Shown: positions 20,167 through 29,979 of the stretch, in pieces | How the letters are laid out: the number at the start of each line of letters is the position of its first letter | Position numbering within the stretch: the first letter of the stretch is position 1 | Origin: Burkholderiaceae bacterium | GTDB lineage: Bacteria > Pseudomonadota > Gammaproteobacteria > Burkholderiales > Burkholderiaceae_E | DNA length: 64,000 bases | Direction of reading: 5' to 3' | Assembly: GCA_019635275.1 (NCBI GenBank) | Contig: JAHBZV010000003.1 | Coordinates: 118,449-182,448 of the forward strand | Notes under the pieces: model-generated | The model's input: the letters and a program-made list of their open reading frames with translations, nothing else | Told to the model about the DNA's origin: nothing | Databases searched by the model: none | Program-made: the position numbers and the translations under genes

Positions 20167-21591
20167 ATGACAGATCAGCTTGCCAAGAAATCCGAAGCGT
20201 GGTCTGCCCGCTTCTCGGAGCCCGTCAGCGAGTTGGTCAAACGCTACACGGCTTCCGTCTCGTTCGACCACCGGCTCGCCCGGGCCGACATCGAGGGGTC
20301 GCTCGCGCACGCCGCGATGCTGCATGCCGCCGGCCTGATCGGCGACGACGATCACGCGGCGATCAGCCAGGGAATGGCAACGATCCTCGCCGAGATCGAG
20401 CGCGGGCAGTTCGCCTGGTCGGTCGACCTCGAAGACGTGCACCTGAACATCGAGAAACGGCTGACCGAGCTGGCCGGCGACGCCGGCAAGCGCCTGCACA
20501 CCGCGCGTTCGCGCAACGACCAGGTCGCCACCGACATCCGCCTATGGCTGCGCGGCACGATCGACGAGCTGCGCGCGCAGCTCGCGGTCTTCCAGCGCGC
20601 GCTGGTCGACCTGGCCGAGGGCCACGCCGACACGATCATGCCTGGCTTCACGCACCTGCAGGTCGCGCAGCCGGTGACGTTCGGCCACCACCTGCTGGCC
20701 TACGTCGAGATGTTCGCACGCGACGCCGATCGGCTCGCCGACTGCCGGCGCCGCGTCAACCGACTCCCGCTGGGCGCTGCGGCGCTTGCGGGCACCTCGT
20801 ACCCGATCGACCGCGAGCGCGTTGCGCGCACGCTCGGCTTCGACGGCGTCTGCGAGAACTCGCTCGACGCGGTCTCCGATCGCGACTTCGCGATCGAGTT
20901 CTGCGCGGCGGCGAGCCTCGCCATGGTCCACGTGTCGCGCCTGTCCGAGGAGCTCATCCTCTGGATGTCGCCGCGAGTGGGCTTCATCGACCTCGCCGAC
21001 CGCTTCTGTACCGGCTCGTCGATCATGCCGCAGAAGAAGAACCCCGACGTCCCCGAGCTCGCGCGCGGCAAGTCTGGCCGTGTCTTCGGCCACCTGGTGG
21101 CACTGCTCACGCTGATGAAGGGGCAGCCGCTCGCGTACAACAAGGACAACCAGGAAGACAAGGAGCCGCTGTTCGACACGGCCGACACGCTGCTCGAGAC
21201 GCTGCGGATCTTCACCGACCTGGTGGGCGGCATCCAGGTGCGCCCGGCGCGGATGCGCCAGGCGGCCGCCGAGGGGTTCTCCACCGCCACCGATCTCGCC
21301 GACTACCTCGTCCGCAAGGGACTGGCATTTCGCGATGCGCACGAGGCGGTCGCGCGCGCCGTGCGCACCGCCGCGGAGCGTGGCGTCGACCTCGCCGAGC
21401 TCGGCCTGGACGAGCTGCGCGAGTTCAGCCCGCTCATCGACGCCGACGTCGGCGCGGTGCTCACGCCGGAAGGCTCGGTCGCCTCGCGCGATCACGTCGG
21501 CGGCACGGCTCCGAGGCAGGTGCGCGCCGCGATCGCGCGGCACCGGCTGCGGCTGTCCGGCGAGCCCGGCGGCCCGGGCGAGTCCGGCTAG
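20167..21591 (+). CDS. argH: Argininosuccinate lyase
   Basis: A 474-residue enzyme of the fumarase/aspartase superfamily, cleaving argininosuccinate to arginine and fumarate in the last step of arginine synthesis. Visible signatures: [33 protein letters not shown], and [12 protein letters not shown] (about residues 282-293), whose first Ser is the catalytic base region. Length is standard. ATG at 20167 ([19 protein letters not shown]) is the family N-terminus although no strong ribosome-binding site precedes it. Convergent with the TRAP permease gene, with a hairpin between. Confidence 0.96.
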   Translation: MTDQLAKKSEAWSARFSEPVSELVKRYTASVSFDHRLARADIEGSLAHAAMLHAAGLIGDDDHAAISQGMATILAEIERGQFAWSVDLEDVHLNIEKRLTELAGDAGKRLHTARSRNDQVATDIRLWLRGTIDELRAQLAVFQRALVDLAEGHADTIMPGFTHLQVAQPVTFGHHLLAYVEMFARDADRLADCRRRVNRLPLGAAALAGTSYPIDRERVARTLGFDGVCENSLDAVSDRDFAIEFCAAASLAMVHVSRLSEELILWMSPRVGFIDLADRFCTGSSIMPQKKNPDVPELARGKSGRVFGHLVALLTLMKGQPLAYNKDNQEDKEPLFDTADTLLETLRIFTDLVGGIQVRPARMRQAAAEGFSTATDLADYLVRKGLAFRDAHEAVARAVRTAAERGVDLAELGLDELREFSPLIDADVGAVLTPEGSVASRDHVGGTAPRQVRAAIARHRLRLSGEPGGPGESG

Positions 21592-21597
21592 GACCCC

Positions 21598-21616
21598 GGG
21601 CGGCGCAACGCCGCCC
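21598..21616. terminator. Hairpin between argH and TRAP permease
   Basis: GGGCGGCG (21598-21605) pairs with CGCCGCCC (21609-21616) around a CAA loop, in the 31-bp gap between convergent stops. There is no T-tract; candidate bidirectional terminator. Confidence 0.45.
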
Positions 21617-21622
21617 CGCCTC

Positions 21623-23620
21623 CTAGGCCCGGCTCACGGCGCCGGGGCCGGCCGCGCCTTTCGCACCGCGGCTGCGCACCCACTGCGAGACGAGCGCCGC
21701 GGCGAGCAACGCCAGTCCGATCCCGTCGGCCATCGGGTGCGGATACACCAGCAGAAGGCCCGCGGCAATCATCGCCAGCCGCTCCCACAGCAGGCAGCGC
21801 ACCAGCACCCAGTTCTGCGCGCCGCCGGCCAGTGCGGCGATACCGGCGGTGGCGGTCAGCACGATCCACGTGACCTGCCACCAGGCGACGTCCTTCGGCG
21901 CCATCAGCAGCAGCCCCGCGCCGGCCGGCTCGAGCACGAACACGAACGGCAGCAGGAACGCGGGCAGCGTGTACTTCCACGACTGCAGCGTCGTCCTGTA
22001 CGGGTCGCCGTCGGTGATCGCAGCCGCGGCGAACGGCGACAACGCGGTCGGCGGCGACACCTCGGAGAGCACCGCGTAGTAGAAGATGAACATGTGCGCC
22101 GCGTAGTCCGGCACGCCCAGCTTGGTGAGCGCGGGCGCCGCGATCACCGCGCAGATGATGTAGCTCGCGGTGACGGGCACGGCCAGCCCGATGATCCAGA
22201 CGATCAGCGACGTGTAGATGGCCGTGAGCAGCAGGTTGCCGCCGGCGTACGCGATGACGATCGAGCTGAACTTCAGGCCCAGGCCGGTCTTGCCGACCAC
22301 GCCGACGATGATGCCGGCGGCCGCACAGGTGGCGGCGACGTTGAGCGCCTGCCGAGAGCCGTCGGCGAGCGCCGCGATCAGCTTCTTCGGCCACATCGCG
22401 GTCTCGCGCGCGAAGAAGCTCACCACGAACGCGGTGACCGTCGCCCAGAACACCGACATCAGCGGCGAGAAGCCGTAGACCATGAAGCCGATGATCGCGA
22501 CCAGCGACAGGAAGTGGAACCAGAAGCGACGCGCCAGTTGTCCCGCGGTGGCGGTCAGGCGCACCTCGGCGGCAGCCGAGTGGAACTTGCGCGCGTCGAT
22601 CTCGACCATCAGGAACAGCGACAGGTAATACAGGCAGGTCGGGATGACCGCCATCTTCAGCACGTCGAGGTACGAGATCTTCAGGAACTCGGCAATCAGG
22701 AACGCCGCCGCGCCCAGCACCGGCGGCGAGATGATCGCGCCCAGTCCGCCGGCCGCCAGCAGGCCGCCCGCCGCGTTGCGGTCGTAGCCGGCCCGCTCGA
22801 GCATCGGCCAGGCGACGGTGCCGATCGTGACGGTGGTCGCGACCCCGGACCCCGACGGCCCGCCCAGCAGGAACGACGACAGGACGACGGTGCGCCCTGC
22901 CCCCGAGCGCCGCCCGCCCATCAGCGCGAAGCTGAAGTCGAGGAAGAACTTGCCCGCGCCCGAGTGCTGCAGGAACGCACCGAAGATCGTGAACATGATG
23001 ATCAGCGTCGCTGACACGTCGATCGCGGTGCCGAAGATCCCCTCGAGCGACATGTACATCACGCCGATCATGCTCTCGACGTCGTAGCCGCGATGCGCCC
23101 AGTGCCCGGGCAGCCAGGGCCCGAGGAACGCGTAGGCGGCGAAGAGCAACACCACCGCAGGCATGATCCAGCCGGTGGAGCGCCGCGCCGCCTCGAGCAC
23201 GAGCACCACGAAGACGATGCCGTACACCAGGTCGGCGCGGTCCGGCATCGTGCTGCGGTCCCAGAAGTCGTCGCTGCCCATCAGGATGTGCACGATCGTC
23301 GCCACGCCGACCAGCGCGAGCACGACGTCGTACCACATCAGCCGGTTGCGAAGCCGCGGCGTTGCCGGGTAGATGAGGAACACCAGCAGCAGCATGAATC
23401 CCACGTGCACCGGCCGCAGCGTCAGCGTCGGCACGATCGAGACCGCGGCGTACAGGTGGAACAGCGACATGATCACCAGCAGCGCGGTGATCAGCGTCTC
23501 GAGCGCGCCGCCGAAGCGGCTGACGGCGCCCTCTTCTTCCTCGACGAAGCGCTCGGCGGCGCGCAGCCGCTCGTCGCTGACCGCCCCGGGCCCGCCGGGC
23601 GTTTCGTGGCTGGAGGTCAT
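21623..23620 (-). CDS. TAXI-TRAP transporter fused permease (DctQM)
   Basis: A 665-residue integral membrane protein combining the small (4-helix) and large (~12-helix) TRAP permease subunits in one chain, the arrangement typical of TAXI-TRAP systems. The large-subunit core is recognisable in LGGPSGSGVATTVTIGTVAWPML, LAAGGLGAIISPPVLGAAAFLIAEFL and EVSPPTALSPFAAAAITDGDP. It uses a sodium or proton gradient to import the ligand delivered by the TAXI binding protein encoded 42 bp upstream. Confidence 0.93.
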   Translation of the reverse strand: MTSSHETPGGPGAVSDERLRAAERFVEEEEGAVSRFGGALETLITALLVIMSLFHLYAAVSIVPTLTLRPVHVGFMLLLVFLIYPATPRLRNRLMWYDVVLALVGVATIVHILMGSDDFWDRSTMPDRADLVYGIVFVVLVLEAARRSTGWIMPAVVLLFAAYAFLGPWLPGHWAHRGYDVESMIGVMYMSLEGIFGTAIDVSATLIIMFTIFGAFLQHSGAGKFFLDFSFALMGGRRSGAGRTVVLSSFLLGGPSGSGVATTVTIGTVAWPMLERAGYDRNAAGGLLAAGGLGAIISPPVLGAAAFLIAEFLKISYLDVLKMAVIPTCLYYLSLFLMVEIDARKFHSAAAEVRLTATAGQLARRFWFHFLSLVAIIGFMVYGFSPLMSVFWATVTAFVVSFFARETAMWPKKLIAALADGSRQALNVAATCAAAGIIVGVVGKTGLGLKFSSIVIAYAGGNLLLTAIYTSLIVWIIGLAVPVTASYIICAVIAAPALTKLGVPDYAAHMFIFYYAVLSEVSPPTALSPFAAAAITDGDPYRTTLQSWKYTLPAFLLPFVFVLEPAGAGLLLMAPKDVAWWQVTWIVLTATAGIAALAGGAQNWVLVRCLLWERLAMIAAGLLLVYPHPMADGIGLALLAAALVSQWVRSRGAKGAAGPGAVSRA

Positions 23621-23662
23621 CGATCGCTCCGGTCGGGCGGCGGGGGGCAGGTTGCGCGGCGA

Positions 23663-24622
23663 TCAGTGGGCGAACTTCACTCCGCGCTCCTCGAAGTACT
23701 TGCGCGCGCCCGGGTGGAACGGGATGGGCGAGGCGGCTGCCTGTGCGTCGAGCGTGATGTTCTTCGCCTCGCGGTGCACGGCAACGAGTTCGTCCTTCTT
23801 CTCGATCAGCGTCTTGACGATCGTGTACGCCTGCTGGTCGCTCATCTTCTTGTCGGCCACCAGCAGGTTCCAGACGTCGAGGTTGCCGACGTCGGCCGTC
23901 TGGCCCTTGTAGGTATTGGCCGGGATCGTGCCCTTCACGTACAGCGGGCCCCACTTCTTGTTCATCGCGTCGGCGTACTGCGCGTGGTCGATCAGCTTCA
24001 GCGTGATGCCGGGCGTCGTCGCAAGATCGGTGATCGCCGCAGTGGGCAGGCCACCGACCCAGATCAGCGCGTCGATCTTGCGGTCCTTGATCGCGTTGAC
24101 CCCCTCGGCGACCGACAGGCGTTCGCGCTGCACGTCCTTGTCGATGCCGGCCGCCTCGAGCAGCCGCATCGCCATCACCTCGGTACCGCTGTTGGGTTCG
24201 CCGGTGGAGATGCGCTTGCCCTTGAGGTCGGCGAGCGTCTTGATGCCGCTCGCCTCGGTGGTGACGACGTGCATCTTGTTCGGGTAGAGCACCATCAGCG
24301 TGCGCGCCTCGACCTTCTTGTCCTTGAACTTGGCGAGGCCGCTGACCGCGTCAAAGGCGGCGTCGGCCATCGTGAAGCCGAAGTCCTGCTTGCCCTGCCC
24401 GATCAGCTGCAGGTTGGCGACCGACGCGCCGGTGACTTCGGCCGTCGCTTCCCAGCCCGGCACGTACTTCGACAGGATCGCGGCCATGCCGCCCCCCATC
24501 GGGTAATAGACGCCCCCGGTGCCGCCGGTGCCGATCGACAGGCGCGTGCTCTGCGCCGAGGCCAGCGCGGCGACGCCGAGCGCGGCCGCGACCAGGATGC
24601 CCTTCACGATGCCCTTCATCAT
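23663..24622 (-). CDS. TAXI-family TRAP solute-binding protein
   Basis: A 319-residue periplasmic binding protein. A signal peptide (KGILVAAALGVAALASAQS) is followed by the TAXI signature RLSIGTGGTGGVYYPMGGGM and by domain-2 blocks RISTGEPNSGTEVMAMRLLE and DALIWVGGLP. TAXI proteins bind ligands such as glutamate or 2-oxoglutarate in the few cases studied; the ligand here is unknown. Two adjacent ATGs occur at 24622 and 24619; AGGAG lies about 9 bp upstream. The gene precedes the fused permease and is divergent from the CorC-like gene. Confidence 0.92.
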   Translation of the reverse strand: MMKGIVKGILVAAALGVAALASAQSTRLSIGTGGTGGVYYPMGGGMAAILSKYVPGWEATAEVTGASVANLQLIGQGKQDFGFTMADAAFDAVSGLAKFKDKKVEARTLMVLYPNKMHVVTTEASGIKTLADLKGKRISTGEPNSGTEVMAMRLLEAAGIDKDVQRERLSVAEGVNAIKDRKIDALIWVGGLPTAAITDLATTPGITLKLIDHAQYADAMNKKWGPLYVKGTIPANTYKGQTADVGNLDVWNLLVADKKMSDQQAYTIVKTLIEKKDELVAVHREAKNITLDAQAAASPIPFHPGARKYFEERGVKFAH

Positions 24623-24718
24623 CTTCTCGCTCCTCGAGTCGGTAACCTGCGGATGATACGGCCCGCCCCGCAGCACCGCGCTCAGGGAATCCCCCGAGCC
24701 GCGGGAAGGGTCGATCGG

Positions 24719-24724
24719 TATAAT
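24719..24724 (+). promoter_or_regulatory. Candidate -10 box (TATAAT) for the CorC-like gene
   Basis: A perfect TATAAT about 150 bp upstream of the CorC-like ATG, in the 251-bp divergent gap. No good -35 is visible. The context resembles the argH -10 (GTATAATNCGG). Confidence 0.35.
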
Positions 24725-24873
24725 CCGGGCGTCCACAGCCTTCTCCGGTCCGGCGGCCTCCCCTCGCGGCAGCCCGCCAGGACCGACCGAATGTACGCAC
24801 CCGTGCCGCGATCGCGTCGTCGCGACGCCCTGCCGCCTCGGCGGCCCTGCCCGCTTCCAGCGCGGATCGCCTG

Positions 24874-26199
24874 ATGGAAATCGCGATCCTCCTGGCGCTG
24901 ATCGTGCTCAACGGCCTGCTCGCGATGGCCGAGATCGCGCTGGTCACCGCCCGCAAGGCGCGCCTGCAAAAGCAGGTCGACGATGGCGACCGGTTGGCCG
25001 CAGCCGCGCTCGCGCTCGGCTCGGACCCGAACCGTTTCCTGTCGACGATCCAGATCGGGATCACGTCGATCGGCATCCTGAACGGCATCTTCGGCGAAGC
25101 CGCGCTCGCTGCGCCGTTCGCCGAATGGCTCGAGAGCCTGGGCGTTCGCCCGCCCTGGGCGGGCTACGCGGCCACTGCGCTGGTGGTCGTCGTCGTCACC
25201 TACGTGTCGATCGTCGTCGGCGAGCTCGTGCCCAAGCGGCTCGGCCAGATCAACCCGGAGGGCATCGCGCGGATGGTCGCGCATCCGATGACGCTGCTGG
25301 CCACCGTGTCCAAGCCGTTCGTGCGCCTGCTCTCGGTCTCGACGGAGGTGGTGCTGCGCGCGCTCGGCGCGCGCAGCGACCGCGTGCCGTCGGTCACCGA
25401 GGAGGAGATCCACGCGCTGCTCGCCGAGGGCTCGGACGCCGGCGTCATCGAGCAGACCGAGCACGCAATGGTGCGCAACGTGTTCCGCCTCGACGATCGC
25501 CAGATCTCGTCGCTGATGATCCCGCGCGCCGACATCGTCTGGCTCGACGTGGCCGACCCGGTGCCGGTCAACCTCGCGAAGGTCGCCGAGACCGCGCACT
25601 CGCGGTTCCCGGTCTGTCGCGACGGGATCGACGAGATCCTCGGGTTCATCCACACCAAGCAGCTGCTCGCCCAGTCGCTGCGCGGCGTGCCGATCGACCT
25701 CACGCAGGGCCTGCACGAGATGCTGTACGTGCCCGAGACGCTGACCGGCATGGAGCTGCTCGAGAACTTCCGATCGTCGAACACCCAGATCGCGCTGGTG
25801 ATCGACGAGTACGGCGAGGTGCAGGGCCTGATCACGCTGCAGGACCTGATGGAAGCGATCACCGGCGAGTTCGCCACCGGCGACGAGGCCGACAGCTGGG
25901 CGCACCAGCGCGAGGACGGCTCGTGGCTGCTCGACGGCCTGATCCCGATCCCCGAGCTGAAGGACCGCCTCGGGCTGCGCGCGCTGCCCGAGGAAGAGCG
26001 CGAGCGCTACCAGGCGCTCAGCGGCATGCTGATGCTGATGCTCGGGCGCATGCCGCAGACCGGCGACACCGTCACCTGGGAGAACTGGCGCTTCGAGGTC
26101 GTCGACATGGACGGCAAGCGGGTCGACAAGGTGATGGCCACGCAGATCCCTCTCGCGCCGACGCCCGACGACGGTCCCGCCCAATCCGATCCGTCGTGA
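24874..26199 (+). CDS. Hemolysin-C/CorC-like CNNM-type membrane protein
   Basis: A 441-residue protein of the YfjD/YtfL/PaeA class. N-terminal DUF21 membrane domain (~1-195, starting MEIAILLALIVLNGLLAMAEIAL), paired CBS domains (~215-335, with DIVWLDVADPVP and FPVCRDGIDEILGFIH), then a CorC_HlyC domain (~350-430, QREDGSWLLDGLIPIPELKD and WENWRFEVVDMDGKRVDKV). Family members export cations such as Mg2+/Co2+ or polyamines (cadaverine/putrescine for PaeA); the name hemolysin is historical. A 98-residue membrane protein gene follows after 13 bp. Confidence 0.9.
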   Translation: MEIAILLALIVLNGLLAMAEIALVTARKARLQKQVDDGDRLAAAALALGSDPNRFLSTIQIGITSIGILNGIFGEAALAAPFAEWLESLGVRPPWAGYAATALVVVVVTYVSIVVGELVPKRLGQINPEGIARMVAHPMTLLATVSKPFVRLLSVSTEVVLRALGARSDRVPSVTEEEIHALLAEGSDAGVIEQTEHAMVRNVFRLDDRQISSLMIPRADIVWLDVADPVPVNLAKVAETAHSRFPVCRDGIDEILGFIHTKQLLAQSLRGVPIDLTQGLHEMLYVPETLTGMELLENFRSSNTQIALVIDEYGEVQGLITLQDLMEAITGEFATGDEADSWAHQREDGSWLLDGLIPIPELKDRLGLRALPEEERERYQALSGMLMLMLGRMPQTGDTVTWENWRFEVVDMDGKRVDKVMATQIPLAPTPDDGPAQSDPS

Positions 26200-26212
26200 A
26201 GGAGTCGCGCCG

Positions 26213-26509
26213 ATGATCGACTTCCTGCGCACGCTGCTGCGTCGCATCGCGGCCGTCACCGCACTGCTGTTCGGCGTGCTGCTGGCCGCCCTCTTCGCGG
26301 CGCTCACGCTGGCGGCCGCGCTCGCAATCGGCGCGGCGCTCTGGCTCGGCAGTCGCTTCGGCCTGCGCGCCGCACGGCGCGCGCCGCAGGGCCCCGAAGC
26401 GCCGCGCGGCAACGACGTGATCGACGTCGAGATGCGCGAGGTCGATCCCGGATCGCCGCCGCAGAGCCCGTCGCCCCCGCCGGCGGACGATCGCCGCCCG
26501 CCAACCTGA
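26213..26509 (+). CDS. Small hypothetical membrane protein
   Basis: A 98-residue protein not assigned to a family. One long hydrophobic segment (about residues 10-48) is followed by a basic patch and a Pro/Ser-rich acidic tail. GAAGGAG about 12 bp before the ATG and the 13-bp gap to the CorC-like gene argue that it is translated in the same operon. It could be an accessory subunit of that protein, but this rests only on position. It is convergent with the TRAP large-permease gene (5-bp gap). Confidence 0.6.
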   Translation: MIDFLRTLLRRIAAVTALLFGVLLAALFAALTLAAALAIGAALWLGSRFGLRAARRAPQGPEAPRGNDVIDVEMREVDPGSPPQSPSPPPADDRRPPT

Positions 26510-26514
26510 CCCGG

Positions 26515-27909
26515 TCAGTTGCCGAACACGACCCGCGGCAGCCAGGTCGCCAGCTCGGTGAATTCCATCAGCACGGCCAGCGCGATCACCTGCAACGCAA
26601 CGAACGGGATGACGCCGCGATAGATCTGCCCGGTCGTCACGGTCGGCGGTGCGACCCCGCGCAGGTAGAACAGGGAGAAGCCGAACGGCGGTGTCATGAA
26701 GCTGGTCTGCAGGTTCACGCCGACCATCACGCCGAGCCACAGCGGGTCGACGCCCATGTGCAGCAGGATCGGCGCGGTGATCGGGATCACGATGAAGATG
26801 ATCTCGAAGGTGTCGAGGATGAAGCCGAGCACGAACATCACGGCCATCACGACGATCAGCGCCCCGATCGCGCCGCCCGGCAGGTTGCCGAGGAACTCGT
26901 GCACCAGCGCGTCGCCGCCCATCATCCGGAACACGATCGAGAACACCGCGGCGCCGAGCAGGATCACGAACACCATCGAGGTCACCGTCGCCGTCGCGAC
27001 CGTGACCTCGCGCAGGATCCCGAAGCTGAAACGGCGCTTGGCCGCGGTGAGCACCATCGCGCCGATCGCGCCGACCGACGCCGATTCGGTAGGGGTCGCG
27101 ATCCCCGCCATGATCGAGCCCAGCACCGCGATGATCAGCAACAGCGGCGGAAAGAGCGCGGTCAGGACGTCGCGGCCCAGCGTCTTGCGCTCCTCGGCGG
27201 TCGCGGGCGTGGCAGGGCAGCTCTTCGGATCGAAGATCGCCTTGCCGATCACGTAGAGCAGGTACAGCCCGATCAGCACCGCGCTGGGCAACACCGCTCC
27301 GATGAAGAGGTCGCCTACCGAGACCGGCGACGGCGCGAAGTTGCCCTTGGCCATCTGCACCTGCGCGTTGATCCCGGCGAGCATGTCGCCCATGAAGATC
27401 AGGATCGTCGACGGCGGCACGATCTGCCCCAGGGTACCCGATGCGCAGATCACGCCGGTGGCGAGCTTCGGGTCGTAGCCGGCGCGCAGCATCGCCGGAA
27501 GGCTGATCAGCCCCATCGTGACCACCGTCGCGCCGACGACGCCGGTCGAGGCCGCCAGCATCGCGCCGACCACCACCACCGACAGGCCCAGGCCGCCGGG
27601 CAGGCGCCCGAACACCTTGCCCATCGTCGTGAGCAGCTCCTCGGCGATCTTCGAGCGCTCGAGCATCACCCCCATGAAGATGAACAGCGGCACCGCGACC
27701 AGCACCTCGTTGGTCATGAAGCCGACGTAGCGCGACGCGAGCGCGCCGAAATTGGTCGGGTCGAAGGCGCCGAACAGCCAGCCCACCAGCGCGAACACCA
27801 GCGAGGTGCCAGCCAGTGAGAACGCCACCGGGAAGCCGAGCAGCAGCGTCCCGATGACACCCAGGAACATCAGGCAAGCGAGGATCTCGCCGATCAGTTG
27901 CGTCGCCAT
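26515..27909 (-). CDS. dctM: TRAP transporter large permease (DctM)
   Basis: A 464-residue protein with about 12 membrane helices. DctM blocks: VPLFIFMGVMLERSKIAEEL, AASTGVVGATVVTMGLISLP, ICASGTLGQIVPPSTILIFM and VNLQTSFMTPPFGFSLFYLR. The extended central loop after KSCPATPATAEERKTLG is typical of the mannitol/chloroaromatic-type (2-oxoacid) subgroup. Imports the ligand bound by the SBP encoded upstream. Lies 6 bp after the small-permease gene. Confidence 0.93.
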   Translation of the reverse strand: MATQLIGEILACLMFLGVIGTLLLGFPVAFSLAGTSLVFALVGWLFGAFDPTNFGALASRYVGFMTNEVLVAVPLFIFMGVMLERSKIAEELLTTMGKVFGRLPGGLGLSVVVVGAMLAASTGVVGATVVTMGLISLPAMLRAGYDPKLATGVICASGTLGQIVPPSTILIFMGDMLAGINAQVQMAKGNFAPSPVSVGDLFIGAVLPSAVLIGLYLLYVIGKAIFDPKSCPATPATAEERKTLGRDVLTALFPPLLLIIAVLGSIMAGIATPTESASVGAIGAMVLTAAKRRFSFGILREVTVATATVTSMVFVILLGAAVFSIVFRMMGGDALVHEFLGNLPGGAIGALIVVMAVMFVLGFILDTFEIIFIVIPITAPILLHMGVDPLWLGVMVGVNLQTSFMTPPFGFSLFYLRGVAPPTVTTGQIYRGVIPFVALQVIALAVLMEFTELATWLPRVVFGN

Positions 27910-27915
27910 GCTTGC

Positions 27916-28461
27916 CTACTCCGGCCGGTAGCGGAACTGCACCGGCAGCTCGTTCTCGCCGCCGCCGAGCACCAGCAGGCTGCGCGCGAGCATCGCGAGC
28001 CCCTGCAGGCCGACCAGCACGACGAACACCATGATGAAGCCCTTGAGGATGAACAGCCCGGGCATGCCGCCCGGATTCTCCGAGGCCTCGCGCAGCGACC
28101 ACGACTGCTCGACGTAGGGCAGGCCCCAGATCGCGACCACCGTGCAGAACGGCAACAGGAACACCAGCACGCCGACGATGTCGCAGATCGCCTTGGCGCG
28201 CAGGCTCGCCGGCCGGTACAGGATGTCGACGCGCACGTGGCCGTCGATCAGCAGCGTGTAGCCGGCGACGGCCATGAACATCGCGCCGTTGAGCCACACG
28301 TACAGGTCCTGCATCCAGAGGTGCGTCGTCGCGAAGACGTAGCGCTGCACCACGACGACGAAGCACAGGACGAGCGAAGCGAAGGCCAGCCACGAGAACA
28401 ACTGGCCGACCCAGGTGTTCAGGCGGCCGACCGCGGTGACGAAGATGGCTAGCGCGCGCAT
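27916..28461 (-). CDS. dctQ: TRAP transporter small permease (DctQ)
   Basis: A 181-residue protein with four predicted helices, matching DctQ: WLAFASLVLCFVVVVQRYVF, QDLYVWLNGAMFMAVAGYTL and the amphipathic GHVRVDILYRPASLRAKA. It supports the large subunit in the membrane. It lies between the solute-binding-protein gene (169-bp gap) and dctM. Confidence 0.9.
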   Translation of the reverse strand: MRALAIFVTAVGRLNTWVGQLFSWLAFASLVLCFVVVVQRYVFATTHLWMQDLYVWLNGAMFMAVAGYTLLIDGHVRVDILYRPASLRAKAICDIVGVLVFLLPFCTVVAIWGLPYVEQSWSLREASENPGGMPGLFILKGFIMVFVVLVGLQGLAMLARSLLVLGGGENELPVQFRYRPE

Positions 28462-28630
28462 GGTCGGTGTCCGGCTGACAGGCCGGAAGCCGGACCGGTC
28501 GCCCGTGCCCGCTGCCGTGTCGCGCCATCACGCGGCGGCGGCGCGGGACATGCCCGCGCCGCGGCAACGGCACCGGGAGAGGCGCCGGGCCTTCGCGGCC
28601 CTCCCCCCGCGCCCGATCGGCGAACTGCGA

Positions 28631-29728
28631 TTACTTCAGGTGGAAATACTTCTCGCGTGCCCGCAGGAACGGCGTGTCGGTCCCCTCGGTGCGCTTGCGC
28701 AACAGGTTCAGCGCCGACACGAAGCTCTCGGCGGTCTTCTTCGCCAGCGCGTTGTCGCTGCTGCGCACCCCCTCGAGCACCTCGACCGAGGCCTTGGCGC
28801 CGGCCTGGAGGATCGCGTCGGGGAACTGCAGCACCTTGACGCCGTGCTTGGACACCAGCGTCTCGAGCGCGCGCGGGTCGTTGGCATAGAAGTCGGACGC
28901 GACCTGGTCGTACTCGGCCTGGCACGCGGTGCGGACGATCTCCTGCAGATCCTTCGGCAGCGCCGAGAACTTCGACTTGTTGACGACCGCCTCGGTGGCC
29001 AGCCCCGGTTCGATGAAGCTCGGGAAGTAGTAGTTCTTGGCGATCTGGTAGAAGCCCAGCGCGAGGTCGTTGTACGGGCCGACGAACTCGGCCGCGTCGA
29101 GCGTGCCGGTCTGCAGTGCCTGGAAGATCTGGCCGGCGGCGAGGTTGGTCACCGAAGCGCCGAGCTTCTGCCAGACCTGGCCCCCCAGGCCCGGTGTGCG
29201 GAAGCGCAGGCCCTTGATGTCGTCCAGCCCCTTGAGCTCCTTGCGGAACCAGCCGCCCGCCTGGGTGCCCGTGTCGCCCGACAGGAAGCCCTGCACGCCG
29301 AACTGGTCGTAGATCTCGTCCCAGATCTGCTGCCCACCGAGATAGCGCACCCATGCCGCGAGCTCGCGGGAAGTCATGCCGTACGGCACGCCGGTGAAGA
29401 ACGACAGGCCGGCGTTCTTGTTCTGCCAGTAGTAGGCCGCGCCGTGGCTCATCTCGGCGGTGCCGCCGATGACGGCATCGAGCGCCTGCAGGGGCGGTAC
29501 CAGCTCGCCCGCCGAGTAGACCTTCACCGTCAGCCGGCCGCCCGACATCGTGTTGATGCGGTTAGCCAGGTTCTCGGCGCCCACGCCCAGACCGGGGAAA
29601 TTCTTCGGCCACGTGGTGACCATCCGCCATTCGAGCTTGCCCTGCGAGATCGCCGGGGCGGAAAGCGTGGCAGCACCCGCGGCAGCGGTCGCGGTCAGGC
29701 CCTTCTTCAGAATCGAACGACGGTCCAT
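28631..29728 (-). CDS. dctP: TRAP solute-binding protein (DctP/TakP type) with Tat-like signal
   Basis: A 365-residue periplasmic protein. The N-terminus DRRSILKKGLTATAAAGAAT has a twin-arginine-like motif, unlike the Sec signals of most TRAP SBPs, and cleavage is likely near SAPAISQG. The DctP fold follows; the conserved ligand-carboxylate Arg is probably in IKGLRFRTPGLGG. Resemblance is to the TakP/lactate subgroup, which binds 2-oxo acids or lactate as calcium salts; that ligand is inference. First gene of the dctP-dctQ-dctM operon, 251 bp downstream of the pyruvate dehydrogenase operon. Confidence 0.9.
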   Translation of the reverse strand: MDRRSILKKGLTATAAAGAATLSAPAISQGKLEWRMVTTWPKNFPGLGVGAENLANRINTMSGGRLTVKVYSAGELVPPLQALDAVIGGTAEMSHGAAYYWQNKNAGLSFFTGVPYGMTSRELAAWVRYLGGQQIWDEIYDQFGVQGFLSGDTGTQAGGWFRKELKGLDDIKGLRFRTPGLGGQVWQKLGASVTNLAAGQIFQALQTGTLDAAEFVGPYNDLALGFYQIAKNYYFPSFIEPGLATEAVVNKSKFSALPKDLQEIVRTACQAEYDQVASDFYANDPRALETLVSKHGVKVLQFPDAILQAGAKASVEVLEGVRSSDNALAKKTAESFVSALNLLRKRTEGTDTPFLRAREKYFHLK

Positions 29729-29979
29729 CGATGAGCTCCTCTGGGTATGAAGGATCGGGATTCGCAGCAGGCTCGGCTTGGGCCGCTGCGCCGCGTGACG
29801 GCACGCGGAATGGTGGCGGATTGTAACCGCCGCCGGCGGCGATCGTAACCCGCCACCGGGCCCGCGGCGCGGACACTAGTGGAAAACGAGTATCAATCCT
29901 GTTGGATTCGCGGCGACCGGCGCCGCACGCCCGGAGGTTCGTCGCCGCGGCGACAATCGGCTCGTCCGCTCGCCCCGCA
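29729..29979. other. Intergenic stretch between lpdA and the TRAP operon
   Basis: No gene is seen here. It holds GC-rich inverted repeats, including the perfect 14-bp palindrome at 29941-29954 just downstream of the lpdA stop, but no T-tract. It must carry the promoter for the TRAP operon if that is transcribed separately. Confidence 0.5.
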
